Positions 1 to 9,235 of a stretch of DNA of 46,414 bases are shown here, piece after piece. The stretch lies in contig NZ_AKIY01000026.1 of NCBI RefSeq assembly GCF_000282615.1, positions 1-46,414 of the forward strand, written 5' to 3'. The DNA comes from Bradyrhizobium sp. YR681. GTDB lineage: Bacteria; Pseudomonadota; Alphaproteobacteria; Rhizobiales; Xanthobacteraceae. The translations under genes were made by a program, and so were the position numbers. Each line of letters starts with the position of its first letter. The stretch's first letter is position 1. The notes below the pieces were generated by a model. It did no database searches. It saw only the letters and a program-made list of their open reading frames with translations, and was not told where the DNA came from.

Positions 1-1755
1 GTCGGCCGCCTCGGCCTGCCGCTTCTGCATCTCCGCGAACGAGACGTCGGGACCGGCCTCCGTCACCGCGGTGATCGAGGCGGTGTCCTGAAGCGGCAGA
101 AAGCCCTTTGGCGCGACCACGTAGAGAACGAGCGTCGCGATCAGCGTGGCGAAGGTCACGACCAGCGTGGCGCGCTGGCGCTCCAGCACCCAGAGCAGCG
201 TGCGGTGGTAAGCCTCGACGGTACGATCGATGAAGCGGCTGACCGCGGCCAATCCCGGCACCGCCAGCTCCTCATGGGCGTGCTTGAGCAGCCGCGAGCA
301 CATCATCGGCGTCAGCGTCAGCGAGACGACCGCGGAGGTCACGACCGCGATGGTCAGCGTCAACGCGAACTCCCGGAACATGCGGCCCACAAGGCCCGAC
401 ATGAACAGCAGCGGGATGAACACGGCGATCAGCGATACGGTCAGCGAAATGACCGTGAAGCCGATTTCGCTGGCGCCCTTGAGCGAGGCCTGCATCGCGT
501 TGTCGCCATTCTCCATGTGGCGGACGATATTCTCGATCATGACGATGGCGTCGTCTACGACGAAGCCGGTGCCGATGGTGAGCGCCATCAGCGACAGATT
601 GTCGAGGCTGAAGCCGGCGAAATACATGATGCCGAAGCTGGTGATCAGCGACAGCGGCAGCGCCACGCCGGCGATCAGCGTGGCCCTGAGCGAGCGCAGG
701 AACAGCAGCACCACCAGCGTCACCAGCACGACGCTGAGGATCAGCGTGAACTGCACGTCGCGCACCGAGGCGCGGATGGTGACGGTGCGGTCGGAGACGA
801 TGGTGAGGTTCACGCCGGCAGGAATCGCGCGCTGGACCTTCGGGATCTCGGCGCGGATCTGGCTGACGACGTCGATGACGTTGGCGCCGGGCTGGCGCTG
901 GATGTCGATGATGACGGCCGGTGTGCCCTGGTACCAGCCGCCGGTGCGGTCGTTCTCGAGCCCGTCGACGATCTGCGCGACATCGGCGATCGTGACCGGC
1001 GAGCCGTTGCGATAGGTGATGATAACGGGCTTGTAGGCGTCGGCGGCGGCGATCTGGTCGTTGGCGGCGATGATGTAGGATTGCTGCGCGCCGTCGAGTG
1101 AGCCCTTCGGCCCGGAGACGTTGGCATTGGAGATCGCGGTGCGCAAATCTTCCATGGCGATGCCATAGGCTGCCAGCCGGGCCAGGTCGGCCTGGATGCG
1201 CACGGCCGGCTTCAGCCCGCCGAGCACGGAGACGCGCCCGACGCCGGAGATCTGGCTCAAACGTTGCGCCAGAAGCGTGTCGGCGATGTCGCTCATCGCC
1301 CGCAGCGAGATCGTGTCGGAGCGCAGCGCCAGCGTCATGACAGGCGCGTCCGCCGGGTTCACCTTGGCGTAGGTCGGCGGATAGGGCAGCGTCTTGGGCA
1401 GCACGCCCGCCGCCGCATTGATCGCGGCCTGCACGTCCTGCGTCGCGCCGTCGATGTCGCGGTTGAGATCGAACTGGAGCGAGATCTGGCTGACGCCGAA
1501 AGAGCTCGTCGAGTTCATCGCCGACAGCGACGGGATCTGGCCGAGCTGCCGCTCCAGCGGCGCGGTGATCAGCGAGGCGATGACGTCGGGGCTTGCGCCC
1601 GGCAACTGAGTCGTCACCTGCACGGTCGGGAAGTCGACCTGCGGCAACGCCGAGACCGGCAGCGCGAAATAGCCCAGCAGCCCGCCGATCAGAAGCGCGA
1701 TGCCGAGCAGCGATGTCGCGATCGGCCGGCGGATGAAGGGTTCGGAAACACCCAT
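1..1755 (-). CDS. RND multidrug efflux transporter permease (MdtB/MdtC-like), C-terminal part off the window
   Basis: Proton-driven inner-membrane pump of the HAE1/RND family that exports drugs or other hydrophobic compounds through a tripartite complex. The reading frame starts at the ATG at 1755 and runs open for 585 codons to the left edge; full-length relatives have about 1,030-1,050 residues, so roughly 450 C-terminal residues are missing. The N-terminus (MGVSEPFIRRPIATSLL) is the typical cytoplasmic start leading into TM1. A large periplasmic porter region follows, then TM segments carrying the paired proton-relay aspartates D401-D402 in GFVVDDAIVMIENIV, matching D407-D408 of AcrB. It is the last gene of an operon behind the adaptor (37-nt gap) and outer-membrane factor. 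The substrate cannot be told from sequence. Confidence 0.95.
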   Translation of the reverse strand, partial: MGVSEPFIRRPIATSLLGIALLIGGLLGYFALPVSALPQVDFPTVQVTTQLPGASPDVIASLITAPLERQLGQIPSLSAMNSTSSFGVSQISLQFDLNRDIDGATQDVQAAINAAAGVLPKTLPYPPTYAKVNPADAPVMTLALRSDTISLRAMSDIADTLLAQRLSQISGVGRVSVLGGLKPAVRIQADLARLAAYGIAMEDLRTAISNANVSGPKGSLDGAQQSYIIAANDQIAAADAYKPVIITYRNGSPVTIADVAQIVDGLENDRTGGWYQGTPAVIIDIQRQPGANVIDVVSQIRAEIPKVQRAIPAGVNLTIVSDRTVTIRASVRDVQFTLILSVVLVTLVVLLFLRSLRATLIAGVALPLSLITSFGIMYFAGFSLDNLSLMALTIGTGFVVDDAIVMIENIVRHMENGDNAMQASLKGASEIGFTVISLTVSLIAVFIPLLFMSGLVGRMFREFALTLTIAVVTSAVVSLTLTPMMCSRLLKHAHEELAVPGLAAVSRFIDRTVEAYHRTLLWVLERQRATLVVTFATLIATLVLYVVAPKGFLPLQDTASITAVTEAGPDVSFAEMQKRQAEAAD

Positions 1756-1791
1756 GGGATATGCCTGCCGCTCAGGCGGCTGTTGTTGGGA

Positions 1792-3174
1792 TCATGGCTG
1801 CTTGGCTCCAGATCCCGATGCCCCCGGCCCCGGTGCTGGCCCCGTCTGGCCCTTCTGGTCGCCTTCGCTGCTGTTTCGTTTCGCGCGGTGCTCGCCGTCC
1901 TTTTGTCCGTCCTTGGCTTGGCCGTCCTTCTTCTGGCCATCCGGACCGCGCGTGCGCTTGCGCGGGGCAAGATCGGCGGACGGGGTCTGATCGTCGCGGC
2001 CTACGATCACCTTGGAGCCGTCCGAGAGATTGGCGAAGCCGGTGGTGACGACCCGGTCGTTTGCCGAAAGCCCGCTCGCAATCACGGCGTCATGCTCGTT
2101 CTGCTGCGTCACGGTCACCGGCTTGGCCGAGACGACATTGTCCTCGCCGATGACGTAGCTGAAGGTCCCGATCGGCCCGCGCTGCACCGCCGATGTCGGC
2201 ACCACCAGCGCCTGCATCAGGGTCTCGACCTTGAGGCGGACGTTGACGAACTGGCCGGGCCAGAGCTGGTAATTGGCGTTGGGGAATTCGGCCTTGAGCT
2301 TGAGCGTGCCGGTGGTCTGATCGACCTGGTTGTCGATACCGGTGAGCTTGCCGGTGTCGATCACGGTGATGCCGTCATTGCCGAACACGTCGACCGCGAG
2401 CGTGCCCTTCCCCGCCGCCGCGTTGACGCGCATGATCTGCTGCTGCGGCAGGCTGAACCACACCGCGATCGGCTGCAATTGCGTGATCACCACGAGGCCC
2501 GTGGTGTCGGAAGCGTGGATGATGTTGCCCTGGTCGACCTGGCGCAGACCGGCGCGGCCCGAGAGCGGCGCGATGATCTTGGTGTAGCTCAGCGTCGCGC
2601 CCGCATTGTCGATCGCGGCCTGGTCCGCCTTCACCAGCGCCTCGGTCTGCGCGACCAGCGCGCGCTGGGTGTCCGCCTGCTGCTTCGAGCCGGCGTTCGA
2701 TGCGGCGAGCTGCTCGTAGCGGGTGAGATCGATGCGCTGGTTGGCGAGCTGGGCTTCGTCTTGCGCCTTCTTGGCGACGGCCTGGTCATAGGTCGCCTGG
2801 TAGAGCGCGGGGTCGATCTCGCCGAGCACGTCGCCTTTCTTGACGTCCTGCCCTTCGGTGAACTTCACCGCGATGAGCTTGCCGTCGACCTGCGAGCGCA
2901 CGGTCACGGTGTTGAGCGCGCGGATCGCGCCGACGCCGTCGAGATAGACAGGCACGTCCTGGACGCGCGGGCTCGCCGCGAGCACCGGCACCGGCAGATC
3001 GGGGCGCTGGTTGCGGTTGTTGGCCTGCTGCTGCTGATGCAGCGCGATCCAGCCGACGTAACCGAGGCCGCCGAGGATCGCGAGCGTGATCAGCGTCATG
3101 ACGAAGCCGCGGCCGCGCGATTTCGTCGCCGTGCCCTCCTTCGCGCCTTGCTTGTTGTCCGGCTTAAAGAGCAT
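1792..3174 (-). CDS. RND efflux periplasmic adaptor (membrane fusion protein, MdtA-like)
   Basis: Adaptor that links the inner-membrane RND pump to the outer-membrane channel. The 460-residue protein has a basic cytoplasmic start, one membrane anchor at about residues 25-45, a lipoyl/biotinyl-like half motif (VDGKLIAVKFTEGQDVKKGDVL, within residues about 93-115), an alpha-helical hairpin rich in Ala/Gln/Lys (about 125-190), and the second lipoyl half (APLSGRAG). The phrase LQPIAVWFSLPQ is typical of MdtA relatives. The last 60 or so residues form a hydrophilic tail rich in Lys, Asp, Gly and Pro that is not part of the usual fold. The start overlaps the end of the upstream outer-membrane factor gene by 11 bp, so translation is probably coupled. 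Confidence 0.95.
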   Translation of the reverse strand: MLFKPDNKQGAKEGTATKSRGRGFVMTLITLAILGGLGYVGWIALHQQQQANNRNQRPDLPVPVLAASPRVQDVPVYLDGVGAIRALNTVTVRSQVDGKLIAVKFTEGQDVKKGDVLGEIDPALYQATYDQAVAKKAQDEAQLANQRIDLTRYEQLAASNAGSKQQADTQRALVAQTEALVKADQAAIDNAGATLSYTKIIAPLSGRAGLRQVDQGNIIHASDTTGLVVITQLQPIAVWFSLPQQQIMRVNAAAGKGTLAVDVFGNDGITVIDTGKLTGIDNQVDQTTGTLKLKAEFPNANYQLWPGQFVNVRLKVETLMQALVVPTSAVQRGPIGTFSYVIGEDNVVSAKPVTVTQQNEHDAVIASGLSANDRVVTTGFANLSDGSKVIVGRDDQTPSADLAPRKRTRGPDGQKKDGQAKDGQKDGEHRAKRNSSEGDQKGQTGPAPGPGASGSGAKQP

Positions 3175-4615
3175 TGACCGGTTTCTCCATGCGCGGCTGC
3201 CAGCCGCCGCCGAGGGCCTGATACAGGCTGACGATGGCCAGAAGCCGTGCGAGTTGGGCCTGCGACAGCGCGTCTTCCGCCGTAAACAGGGTCAGCTGGG
3301 TGTTGAGCACGGTCACGATGTCGGCGGTGCCGGCGCGCAATTGTTGCTCGGACAGATCGAAGGCGCGGCGCGAGGCGTTGAGGACATCGCGCTGCAATTG
3401 CAGCTTGATCGTGGTCTGCTTGATCGAGAACAGCGCGTTGTCGACGTCGGTGAATGCCTGGACGATGGTCTTGCGATAGGTCTGGAGCAGTTCGTCCTGA
3501 CGCGCCTTGGCGTATTCGAAATTGCCGAGGATCTTGCCGCCGTCGAAGATCGGCTGCGTCGCGCTGCCGACGAGCTGGAAGAAGGCCGCATGCGGCTGGA
3601 ACAGCGACACCAGTGCCGAGCTCTGATAGCCGCCATTGCCGGTCAGCTGGATGGTCGGAAAGAATTGCGCGCGGGCATTGCCGATATTCGCGGTGGCCGA
3701 GGCCAGCTGCGCCTCCTGCCGGCGGATGTCCGGCCGCTGCGTCAGGATCTCCGACGGCAGGCCGGGCGTGACGCGTGGGATCGCGACGTTGTTGAGCGAA
3801 CCGCCGCCGATGCGCACGCTTTCCGGCGGCCGCGACACCAGCACGGCGAGCGCGTTTCTGTTCTGGTCGAGCGTCTGGCGCAGCGGCGGCACCAGCGCCT
3901 TCTGGTTCGCCAGCACGCTCTCCTGCTGGGCGACGTCGAGATCGGTGCCGGTGCCGGCCTTGCGGCGCTCGCGGACCGCATCGAGGATGCGCTGCGCGCT
4001 CGCGATGTTGCGCTGGGAGGTCCTGATGCGATCCTGCGAGGCCAGCACCTGGAAATAGGCATTGGCGACGCTGGCCAGCGTCGTCAGCGCGACGACGTCG
4101 CGGTCGAAGCGGTTGGCATTCGCGGTCTCTTCGGCCGTTTGCAGCGCGTCGCGGTTCTGGCCCCAGAAGTCGAGCTGGTAGCTCGCACTGAGCGAAGCCT
4201 GGTAGTTCACGACCTCACGGCCGCCATTGGTGAGGCCCGAGGCGGAGGAACCGGAGGTGCGCGAATAGGTCTCCTGGCCGGTGCCGGACAGGCTCGGCAG
4301 CAGCGCCGCGCCTGCCTGCCGCGCCTGCGCGTCGGCCTCGACGATGCGCGAGACCGCCGCGGCGATGTCGAGATTGACGGTCTGTGCTTCTTCCATCAGC
4401 TGCGTCAGCTCGGCGGAGCGGAAGCCGCGCCACCAATCCAGCGACGGCGGCGCATCGCCCTTGCCGGCATATTTGTACTGCGTGGGAACATCGAGCGCGG
4501 GATCGGGAAGATCCTGCGTCAGCACGCAAGCGCCTGAACTCGCAGCGAGGCACAGCGCGGCGACCCAGCGCGCAGCACGGCGCGCCCGGGACGAAGACCC
4601 CAAAGACCGCCGCAT
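3164..4615 (-). CDS. Outer-membrane efflux lipoprotein, NodT/OprM family (TolC-like)
   Basis: Outer-membrane channel of the tripartite efflux system. The protein has two related halves of long amphipathic helices, with family phrases such as LDWWRGFRSAELTQLM, SYQLDFWG, QRPDIRRQEAQLASATANIG and ALGGGW near the C-terminus. I chose the ATG at 4615 because it gives a compact lipoprotein signal, MRRSLGSSSRARRAARWVAA followed by a lipobox ending SSGAC, so the mature protein would start at the lipidated Cys. The frame is open 20 codons further to an ATG at 4675, which would give an unusually long N-terminal region. It is first in a leftward operon with the adaptor (11-bp overlap) and the pump; no regulator gene is adjacent. 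Confidence 0.93.
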   Translation of the reverse strand: MRRSLGSSSRARRAARWVAALCLAASSGACVLTQDLPDPALDVPTQYKYAGKGDAPPSLDWWRGFRSAELTQLMEEAQTVNLDIAAAVSRIVEADAQARQAGAALLPSLSGTGQETYSRTSGSSASGLTNGGREVVNYQASLSASYQLDFWGQNRDALQTAEETANANRFDRDVVALTTLASVANAYFQVLASQDRIRTSQRNIASAQRILDAVRERRKAGTGTDLDVAQQESVLANQKALVPPLRQTLDQNRNALAVLVSRPPESVRIGGGSLNNVAIPRVTPGLPSEILTQRPDIRRQEAQLASATANIGNARAQFFPTIQLTGNGGYQSSALVSLFQPHAAFFQLVGSATQPIFDGGKILGNFEYAKARQDELLQTYRKTIVQAFTDVDNALFSIKQTTIKLQLQRDVLNASRRAFDLSEQQLRAGTADIVTVLNTQLTLFTAEDALSQAQLARLLAIVSLYQALGGGWQPRMEKPVNAL

Positions 4616-5254
4616 GGCGATCACAGGAACTTGCTGTGTCACATCCACCCCCCGCCGGGCAGATCGAGCCGCCACCGCGCAGCCGGATTAACCGATTCGC
4701 AGGCAGACCGTCGGGGGGCTTTGGGCAACTCGTTCACAGGTGATGCTTTCTGCGGAACCGTGAGTGTCATACTAGCCGGGTGCGGAACAGGGCGACAGTC
4801 CCGCAGGTGCGAGATGGCGGCCCCCGCGCCTCGATACGATGATCTAGCAAATACAAAATCTGGCTGTCTTGCAGTGCTTTCTCGAATTTTGATGGCGTGG
4901 CAAAGCGCGTTCAAGCTTACCAAGATTTCATGTGATATCGGCGCCACGAGCGCCTGCGACCAAGCCGGCCTGCGCGTCGTCATCGATCCGCCGCGCAGCC
5001 GGCGAAGATTGGCAGCGAGGGTTGCCTCTGACGACCATTATCTACCACGCCGTTACGCTTACCCGACATATCATTCCACCGAGATCGGGCACCACGGCCC
5101 GACATCGCCGGCGCCGATCTCTGCTGCGGAATTCGGTCGCTGCGGCGGCCGCTTCCAGCGCTTTCGCCGCAACGCAAAAGCCTTCCCCTTTGACCTCCCA
5201 GGCACTAGGTTCTGGCCAACCTGATTAACCCCTTTGCCAGTGATTTCCCCCGAT
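4616..5254. other. 639-bp divergent intergenic region between efflux operon and cysteine synthase
   Basis: The stretch separates the leftward efflux operon from the rightward cysteine synthase gene and must hold both promoters. Open frames cross it on both strands, but they have no recognisable protein features, lie across the divergent start sites and look like chance frames in GC-rich DNA. I see no tRNA, convincing terminator or clear operator. The part at about 4840-4935 is richer in A and T than its surroundings. Confidence 0.4.
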
Positions 5255-6289
5255 ATGACCATTCGAAATGACGTTGTCGAAGCCATCGGCAACACTCCGC
5301 TGATCAAGCTCAAGCGCGCCTCGGAATTGACCGGCTGCACCATTCTCGGGAAGGCCGAGTTCATGAATCCCGGCCAGTCGGTGAAGGACCGCGCCGGCAA
5401 ATGGATGATCCTGGAGGCCGAGAAGCGCGGTGAGCTCCGGCCCGGCGGCCTCGTGGTGGAATCGACCGCCGGCAATACCGGCATCGGGCTTGCGGTGGTC
5501 GCCAGCGCCCGCGGCTATCGCACGCTGATCGTGATCCCGGAGACGCAGAGCCAGGAGAAGAAGGATTTCCTCAAGCTGTGCGGCGCCGAGCTGATCGAGG
5601 TCCCCGCCCTGCCTTACGCCAATCCCAACAACTATCAGCATGTCGGCCGCCGGCTCGCGGACGAGCTGCGCAAGACCGAGCCCAATGGCGTGCTGTTCGC
5701 CGACCAGTGGAACAATCTCGACAACGCCAAGGCGCATTACGAGTCCACGGGTCCGGAGATCTGGGAGCAGACCGGCGGCAAGGTCGACGGTTTCGTCTGC
5801 TCGGTCGGCAGCGGCGGCACGCTCGCCGGCATCAGCCGCTACCTGAAAGAGAAGAACAGCAATATCCGCATCGCCTGTGCCGACCCGCACGGCGCCGGCA
5901 TGTTCGAATATTTCCGGACCGGCGATGCCAAGGCGACGCCCGGCGGCTCGATCACGGAAGGCATCGGCCTGAACCGGGCGACCGCGATCGTCGAGAGCGC
6001 GAAGGTCGACGACGCCTATCTCATTCCCGACACGGATGCCGTCACGGAGATCTTCGATCTGCTCCAGCACGAGGGCCTGTGCCTCGGCGGCTCCAGCGGC
6101 ATCAACATCGCGGGCGCGATCCGGCTCGCCAAGGAGCTCGGGCCCGGCAAGACGATCGTGACCGTGCTCTGCGATTCCGGCAGCCGCTATCAGTCAAAAT
6201 TGTTCAATGCGGATTTCATGCGCGCCAAGAACCTGCCGGTGCCGGAATGGCTGGAGAAGCGCAGCAACATCAAGCCGCCGTTCGTCTAG
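5255..6289 (+). CDS. cysK: Cysteine synthase A-type (O-acetylserine sulfhydrylase), PLP-dependent
   Basis: Makes L-cysteine from O-acetylserine and sulfide in the cytoplasm. The 344-residue protein belongs to the fold-type II PLP enzymes. The cofactor lysine is K44 in NPGQSVKDR. The substrate-binding loop ESTAGNTG follows near residues 74-81, and the glycine-rich phosphate-binding loop is SVGSGGTLAG. The C-terminal serine that contacts the pyridine nitrogen lies in LCDSGSRY. The frame extends 7 codons upstream through TTG and GTG codons, but the ATG at 5255 begins the conserved DVVEAIGNTPLIKL module, so I use it. It is about 30 residues longer than classical CysK, like a subgroup common in Alphaproteobacteria. 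A cystathionine beta-synthase activity cannot be excluded from sequence alone. Confidence 0.93.
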   Translation: MTIRNDVVEAIGNTPLIKLKRASELTGCTILGKAEFMNPGQSVKDRAGKWMILEAEKRGELRPGGLVVESTAGNTGIGLAVVASARGYRTLIVIPETQSQEKKDFLKLCGAELIEVPALPYANPNNYQHVGRRLADELRKTEPNGVLFADQWNNLDNAKAHYESTGPEIWEQTGGKVDGFVCSVGSGGTLAGISRYLKEKNSNIRIACADPHGAGMFEYFRTGDAKATPGGSITEGIGLNRATAIVESAKVDDAYLIPDTDAVTEIFDLLQHEGLCLGGSSGINIAGAIRLAKELGPGKTIVTVLCDSGSRYQSKLFNADFMRAKNLPVPEWLEKRSNIKPPFV

Positions 6290-6306
6290 GCGGTCAGCTC
6301 CGGCGA

Positions 6307-6840
6307 TCAACTCCAGGTCGGGCGCGGCGAGCCCTGCGCGACGCGGCTCAGGCGCTCGTTCGACAGCGACGGCTTGGCCTCGCGCGCGCGCGGCTGGAAC
6401 GGATTGCCCGCGGAGTCTTCGCTGTCGGCGCTCGGCCAGAACGTGAGCGCGAGCATCAGCACGAGATTGACCAGCCCGCCGACCATCGTGCCCTGGTGCT
6501 CCGGGCTGATCGCCCAGGCGGGAAACCGGCCCGCGACGACGTGATCGACGATCATGAGCGCGATCCAGGCCGGCACGACGCAGACCGGGTCCCAGCCGAT
6601 GTCGCGAATGCGCATCGATTGCAGCGTGAAGGTCGCAAGCCCGAAGAACACCATCGCGGCGATCATTGCCGGGTTCTTCACGAGATCTTCCGGCCGGATC
6701 ATGCTCGGCGAGGTCGTGCGCAGCACGGCCATCGCGATCGCAAAGCAGATCGCGGTCATCACGACAGCAAGCGCGATCGTCGCCAGGAAGAAATGCAGGC
6801 GGCCGAGACGGGCATTGAGGCCGAACAGGAAACCGAGCAT
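6307..6840 (-). CDS. DUF805 family inner-membrane protein
   Basis: The 177-residue protein has about four hydrophobic segments (residues about 17-40, 60-78, 85-105 and 118-138) and the phrase RIRDIGWDPVCVVP after the second, a variant of the RL(H/R)DIG motif of DUF805 proteins such as E. coli YhaH. The C-terminal 40 residues are hydrophilic. Its function is unknown. It is convergent with the cysteine synthase gene, with only 17 nt between their stop codons, and stands alone upstream of a 125-nt gap before the end of aapP. Confidence 0.85.
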   Translation of the reverse strand: MLGFLFGLNARLGRLHFFLATIALAVVMTAICFAIAMAVLRTTSPSMIRPEDLVKNPAMIAAMVFFGLATFTLQSMRIRDIGWDPVCVVPAWIALMIVDHVVAGRFPAWAISPEHQGTMVGGLVNLVLMLALTFWPSADSEDSAGNPFQPRAREAKPSLSNERLSRVAQGSPRPTWS

Positions 6841-6965
6841 GGACGCATCCCCTTTCGGCGCACATGCGCAGAAAGAGCTTTCGGACGCGTGAAGCTGCGC
6901 GCTGTCGCGAACGGCATGGTTTACGGCGCGCGACGGCGATCGCTACAATTTTAGCCTTGCGGCGG

Positions 6966-7703
6966 TCACCGCAGGATCTGGCTCAGGAACAGTTTTGTCC
7001 GGGCGTGCTGGGGCGCCGCGAAGAACTCGTTCGGCGTGTTGGCCTCGATGATCTGGCCGGCGTCCATGAAGACCACGCGGTTGGCGACCTCGCGGGCAAA
7101 GCCCATCTCATGGGTCACGACCAGCATGGTCATGCCCTCTTCGGCGAGGTCGACCATGGTGTCGAGCACCTCCTTGACCATCTCGGGGTCGAGCGCGGAG
7201 GTCGGCTCGTCGAACAGCATCACTTTCGGGTTCATGGTCAGGGCGCGGGCGATCGCGACGCGCTGCTGCTGGCCGCCGGACATCTGGCCGGGAAACTTGT
7301 TGGCCTGGTGCGGGATCTTGACCCGCTCCAGGAACTTCATCGCGGTCGCCTCGGCGTCTCTCTTGGGGATGTTGCGCACCCAGATCGGCGCCAGCGTGCA
7401 ATTGTCCAGCACGGTCAGATGCGGGAACAGGTTGAAGCTCTGGAACACCATGCCGACCTCGCGCCGGACCGCATCCACGTGCTTGAGGTTCGGCCCGAGC
7501 TCGATGCCGTCGACGACGATCTCGCCCTCCTGGAATTCCTCCAGCGCATTGATGCAGCGGATCAGCGTCGACTTGCCGGAACCCGAGGGACCGCAGATCA
7601 CGATGCGCTCGCCCTTGTGGACCTCGAGGTCGATGTCCCGCAGCACGTGAAATTCGCCGTACCATTTGTTGAGGCCGGAAATCTTGACGATGGGGTCGGA
7701 CAT
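6966..7703 (-). CDS. aapP: General L-amino acid ABC transporter ATP-binding protein AapP
   Basis: ATPase subunit of a polar amino-acid importer. The 245-residue protein shows Walker [11 protein letters not shown]-loop [10 protein letters not shown], signature [15 protein letters not shown], Walker [13 protein letters not shown] and H-loop VVTHEMGFA, the standard GlnQ/AapP order. The frame is open far upstream, but the ATG at 7703 ([20 protein letters not shown]) gives the family length and lies 11 nt after the stop of aapM. It is the last gene of aapJQMP, which in rhizobia takes up a broad range of L-amino acids. The specificity is inferred from the whole operon. Confidence 0.95.
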   Translation of the reverse strand: MSDPIVKISGLNKWYGEFHVLRDIDLEVHKGERIVICGPSGSGKSTLIRCINALEEFQEGEIVVDGIELGPNLKHVDAVRREVGMVFQSFNLFPHLTVLDNCTLAPIWVRNIPKRDAEATAMKFLERVKIPHQANKFPGQMSGGQQQRVAIARALTMNPKVMLFDEPTSALDPEMVKEVLDTMVDLAEEGMTMLVVTHEMGFAREVANRVVFMDAGQIIEANTPNEFFAAPQHARTKLFLSQILR

Positions 7704-7714
7704 GATGACCTCGC

Positions 7715-9235
7715 TCAGTTGCGACGGTGGGCGTTGAGGCGATGCTCGACGAACAGCGAGTAGCGCGACATTCCAAAGCAGAAGATGAAGTAGATGATCC
7801 CGGCGAAGGCGAAGCCGGTGAACGCCGTGGAGGGCGTCGACCATTTCGGATCGGAGAACGACGCGCGCAGCGAGCCCAGCAGGTCGAACAGCGCCACGAT
7901 CGAGACCAGCGAGGTGTCCTTGAACAGCGAGATGAAGCTGTTGACGAGGTTCGGGATGACGTGGCGCAGCGCCTGCGGCAGCACGACCAGCGAGGTCGTC
8001 TTCCACCACGACAGTCCCAGCGCCGCCGCCGCCTCGCCCTGCCCGCGCGGGATCGCCGCGAGGCCGCCGCGGACGTTCTCGGCCTGATAGGCGCCCGTGA
8101 ACAGCGCGATGCCGATCAGCGCGCGGACGAGGCCGTCGACCGTGAAGTTGCCCGGCAGGAACAGCGGCAGCATGTAGGTGGCGAAGAACAGCACCGTGAT
8201 CAGCGGCACGCCGCGCCAGAACTCGATGAAGGCAATCGAGAAGATCCGGATCAGCGGAATGGTGGAGCGGCGCCCGAGCGCCAGCGCGATGCCGATCGGC
8301 AGCGAGGTGACGATGCCGGTGACGGAGACCACCAGCGTCACCAGAAGCCCGCCCCACAGGTTCGTGGTCACGATCGGCAGTCCGCCGTGATCGAGCCCCA
8401 TCAGCTTGATCACGATGGCCATCGCGATGAAGGTGACGATGCTCGATGCCAGAGCGCGCCAGCCCGTGCGCAGTCCACCGCCGAGGATGAAGGCGATCAG
8501 CGAGACGACGACCGCGGTGATGGCGAAATCGGCCCAGACCGACTGGCCCGAGGCCTGGATCAGGTCGCGCAGCCAGGTCAACGGAAAGATCAGCCAATGG
8601 ATCGCGGTGCCGATCAGCACGATCAGGCTGCCGATGACCCACAACAATGGCGCGATGGCCGAGGTCTTGCTGAGATTGAGCAGCACCTGACCGGCGCCGA
8701 TGATGCTCTCGTCGAACAATTGCAAGAGGCCGGCCGTCCAGCTCAAGCCGAAGCCGGCGATGCCGCCGCCACGCAGCAGGAAGAAAGCGACGACCGGAAA
8801 CGCGAAGAAGAACAGGCCGGCGCTCAGTCCCTTTGCCGGCAGGCGCGGAACGAGCAGCGGCACCAGCAGGACCGCCGACAGGATGAATGTGAGGTTGACC
8901 CGCCAGCGCTCGGCCTCGGGATAGAAGCCGTAGATCAACTGCGGCAGCTTGGCCTGGATGTAGGGCCAGCAGGCGCCGACCGCAAAGCCGGCATTCTCGG
9001 TCAGGCAGGCGGTGCGGTCGTTACCGCTCCAGACCGCATCGACCATCAGGAATTTGACCGAGGGAACGATGGTGAACCAGAGCAGCAGGGCGCCGAGGAT
9101 CGTGAGCAGGATGTTGGTCGGCGAGTTGAACAGGCGCGTGCGCACCCAGCCGATGAGGCCCGTGGTCTTCACCGGCGCGGGGCGCTCGCCGACGAGGTCG
9201 TGGCGAACGAAGGAGGACGAGGCGATGTCGGTCAT
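7715..9235 (-). CDS. aapM: General L-amino acid ABC transporter permease AapM, long form
   Basis: Inner-membrane permease of the Aap importer. The 506-residue product starts at the ATG at 9235, which overlaps the aapQ stop in an ATGA, a sign of translational coupling. The N-terminal phrase [12 protein letters not shown] and the C-terminal HisM-type core ([20 protein letters not shown], the EAA-loop region around [20 protein letters not shown], and [18 protein letters not shown]) are typical of AapM. As I recall, characterised rhizobial AapM proteins have about 384 residues. The extra 120 or so residues lie in the middle, between the stretch ending LLRGGG and the core starting [10 protein letters not shown], and are hydrophobic enough for two or more additional membrane segments. 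Confidence 0.94.
   Translation of the reverse strand: MTDIASSSFVRHDLVGERPAPVKTTGLIGWVRTRLFNSPTNILLTILGALLLWFTIVPSVKFLMVDAVWSGNDRTACLTENAGFAVGACWPYIQAKLPQLIYGFYPEAERWRVNLTFILSAVLLVPLLVPRLPAKGLSAGLFFFAFPVVAFFLLRGGGIAGFGLSWTAGLLQLFDESIIGAGQVLLNLSKTSAIAPLLWVIGSLIVLIGTAIHWLIFPLTWLRDLIQASGQSVWADFAITAVVVSLIAFILGGGLRTGWRALASSIVTFIAMAIVIKLMGLDHGGLPIVTTNLWGGLLVTLVVSVTGIVTSLPIGIALALGRRSTIPLIRIFSIAFIEFWRGVPLITVLFFATYMLPLFLPGNFTVDGLVRALIGIALFTGAYQAENVRGGLAAIPRGQGEAAAALGLSWWKTTSLVVLPQALRHVIPNLVNSFISLFKDTSLVSIVALFDLLGSLRASFSDPKWSTPSTAFTGFAFAGIIYFIFCFGMSRYSLFVEHRLNAHRRN

Noticed and set aside
1264..4537. Long plus-strand open frames opposite the efflux operon
   Set aside because: They are antisense to well-supported adaptor and outer-membrane factor genes and have no protein-like features.
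4631..5224. Plus-strand open frame of 197 codons before cysK
   Set aside because: It starts inside the efflux operon's upstream end, has no conserved motif or signal and spans a region that must hold two promoters.
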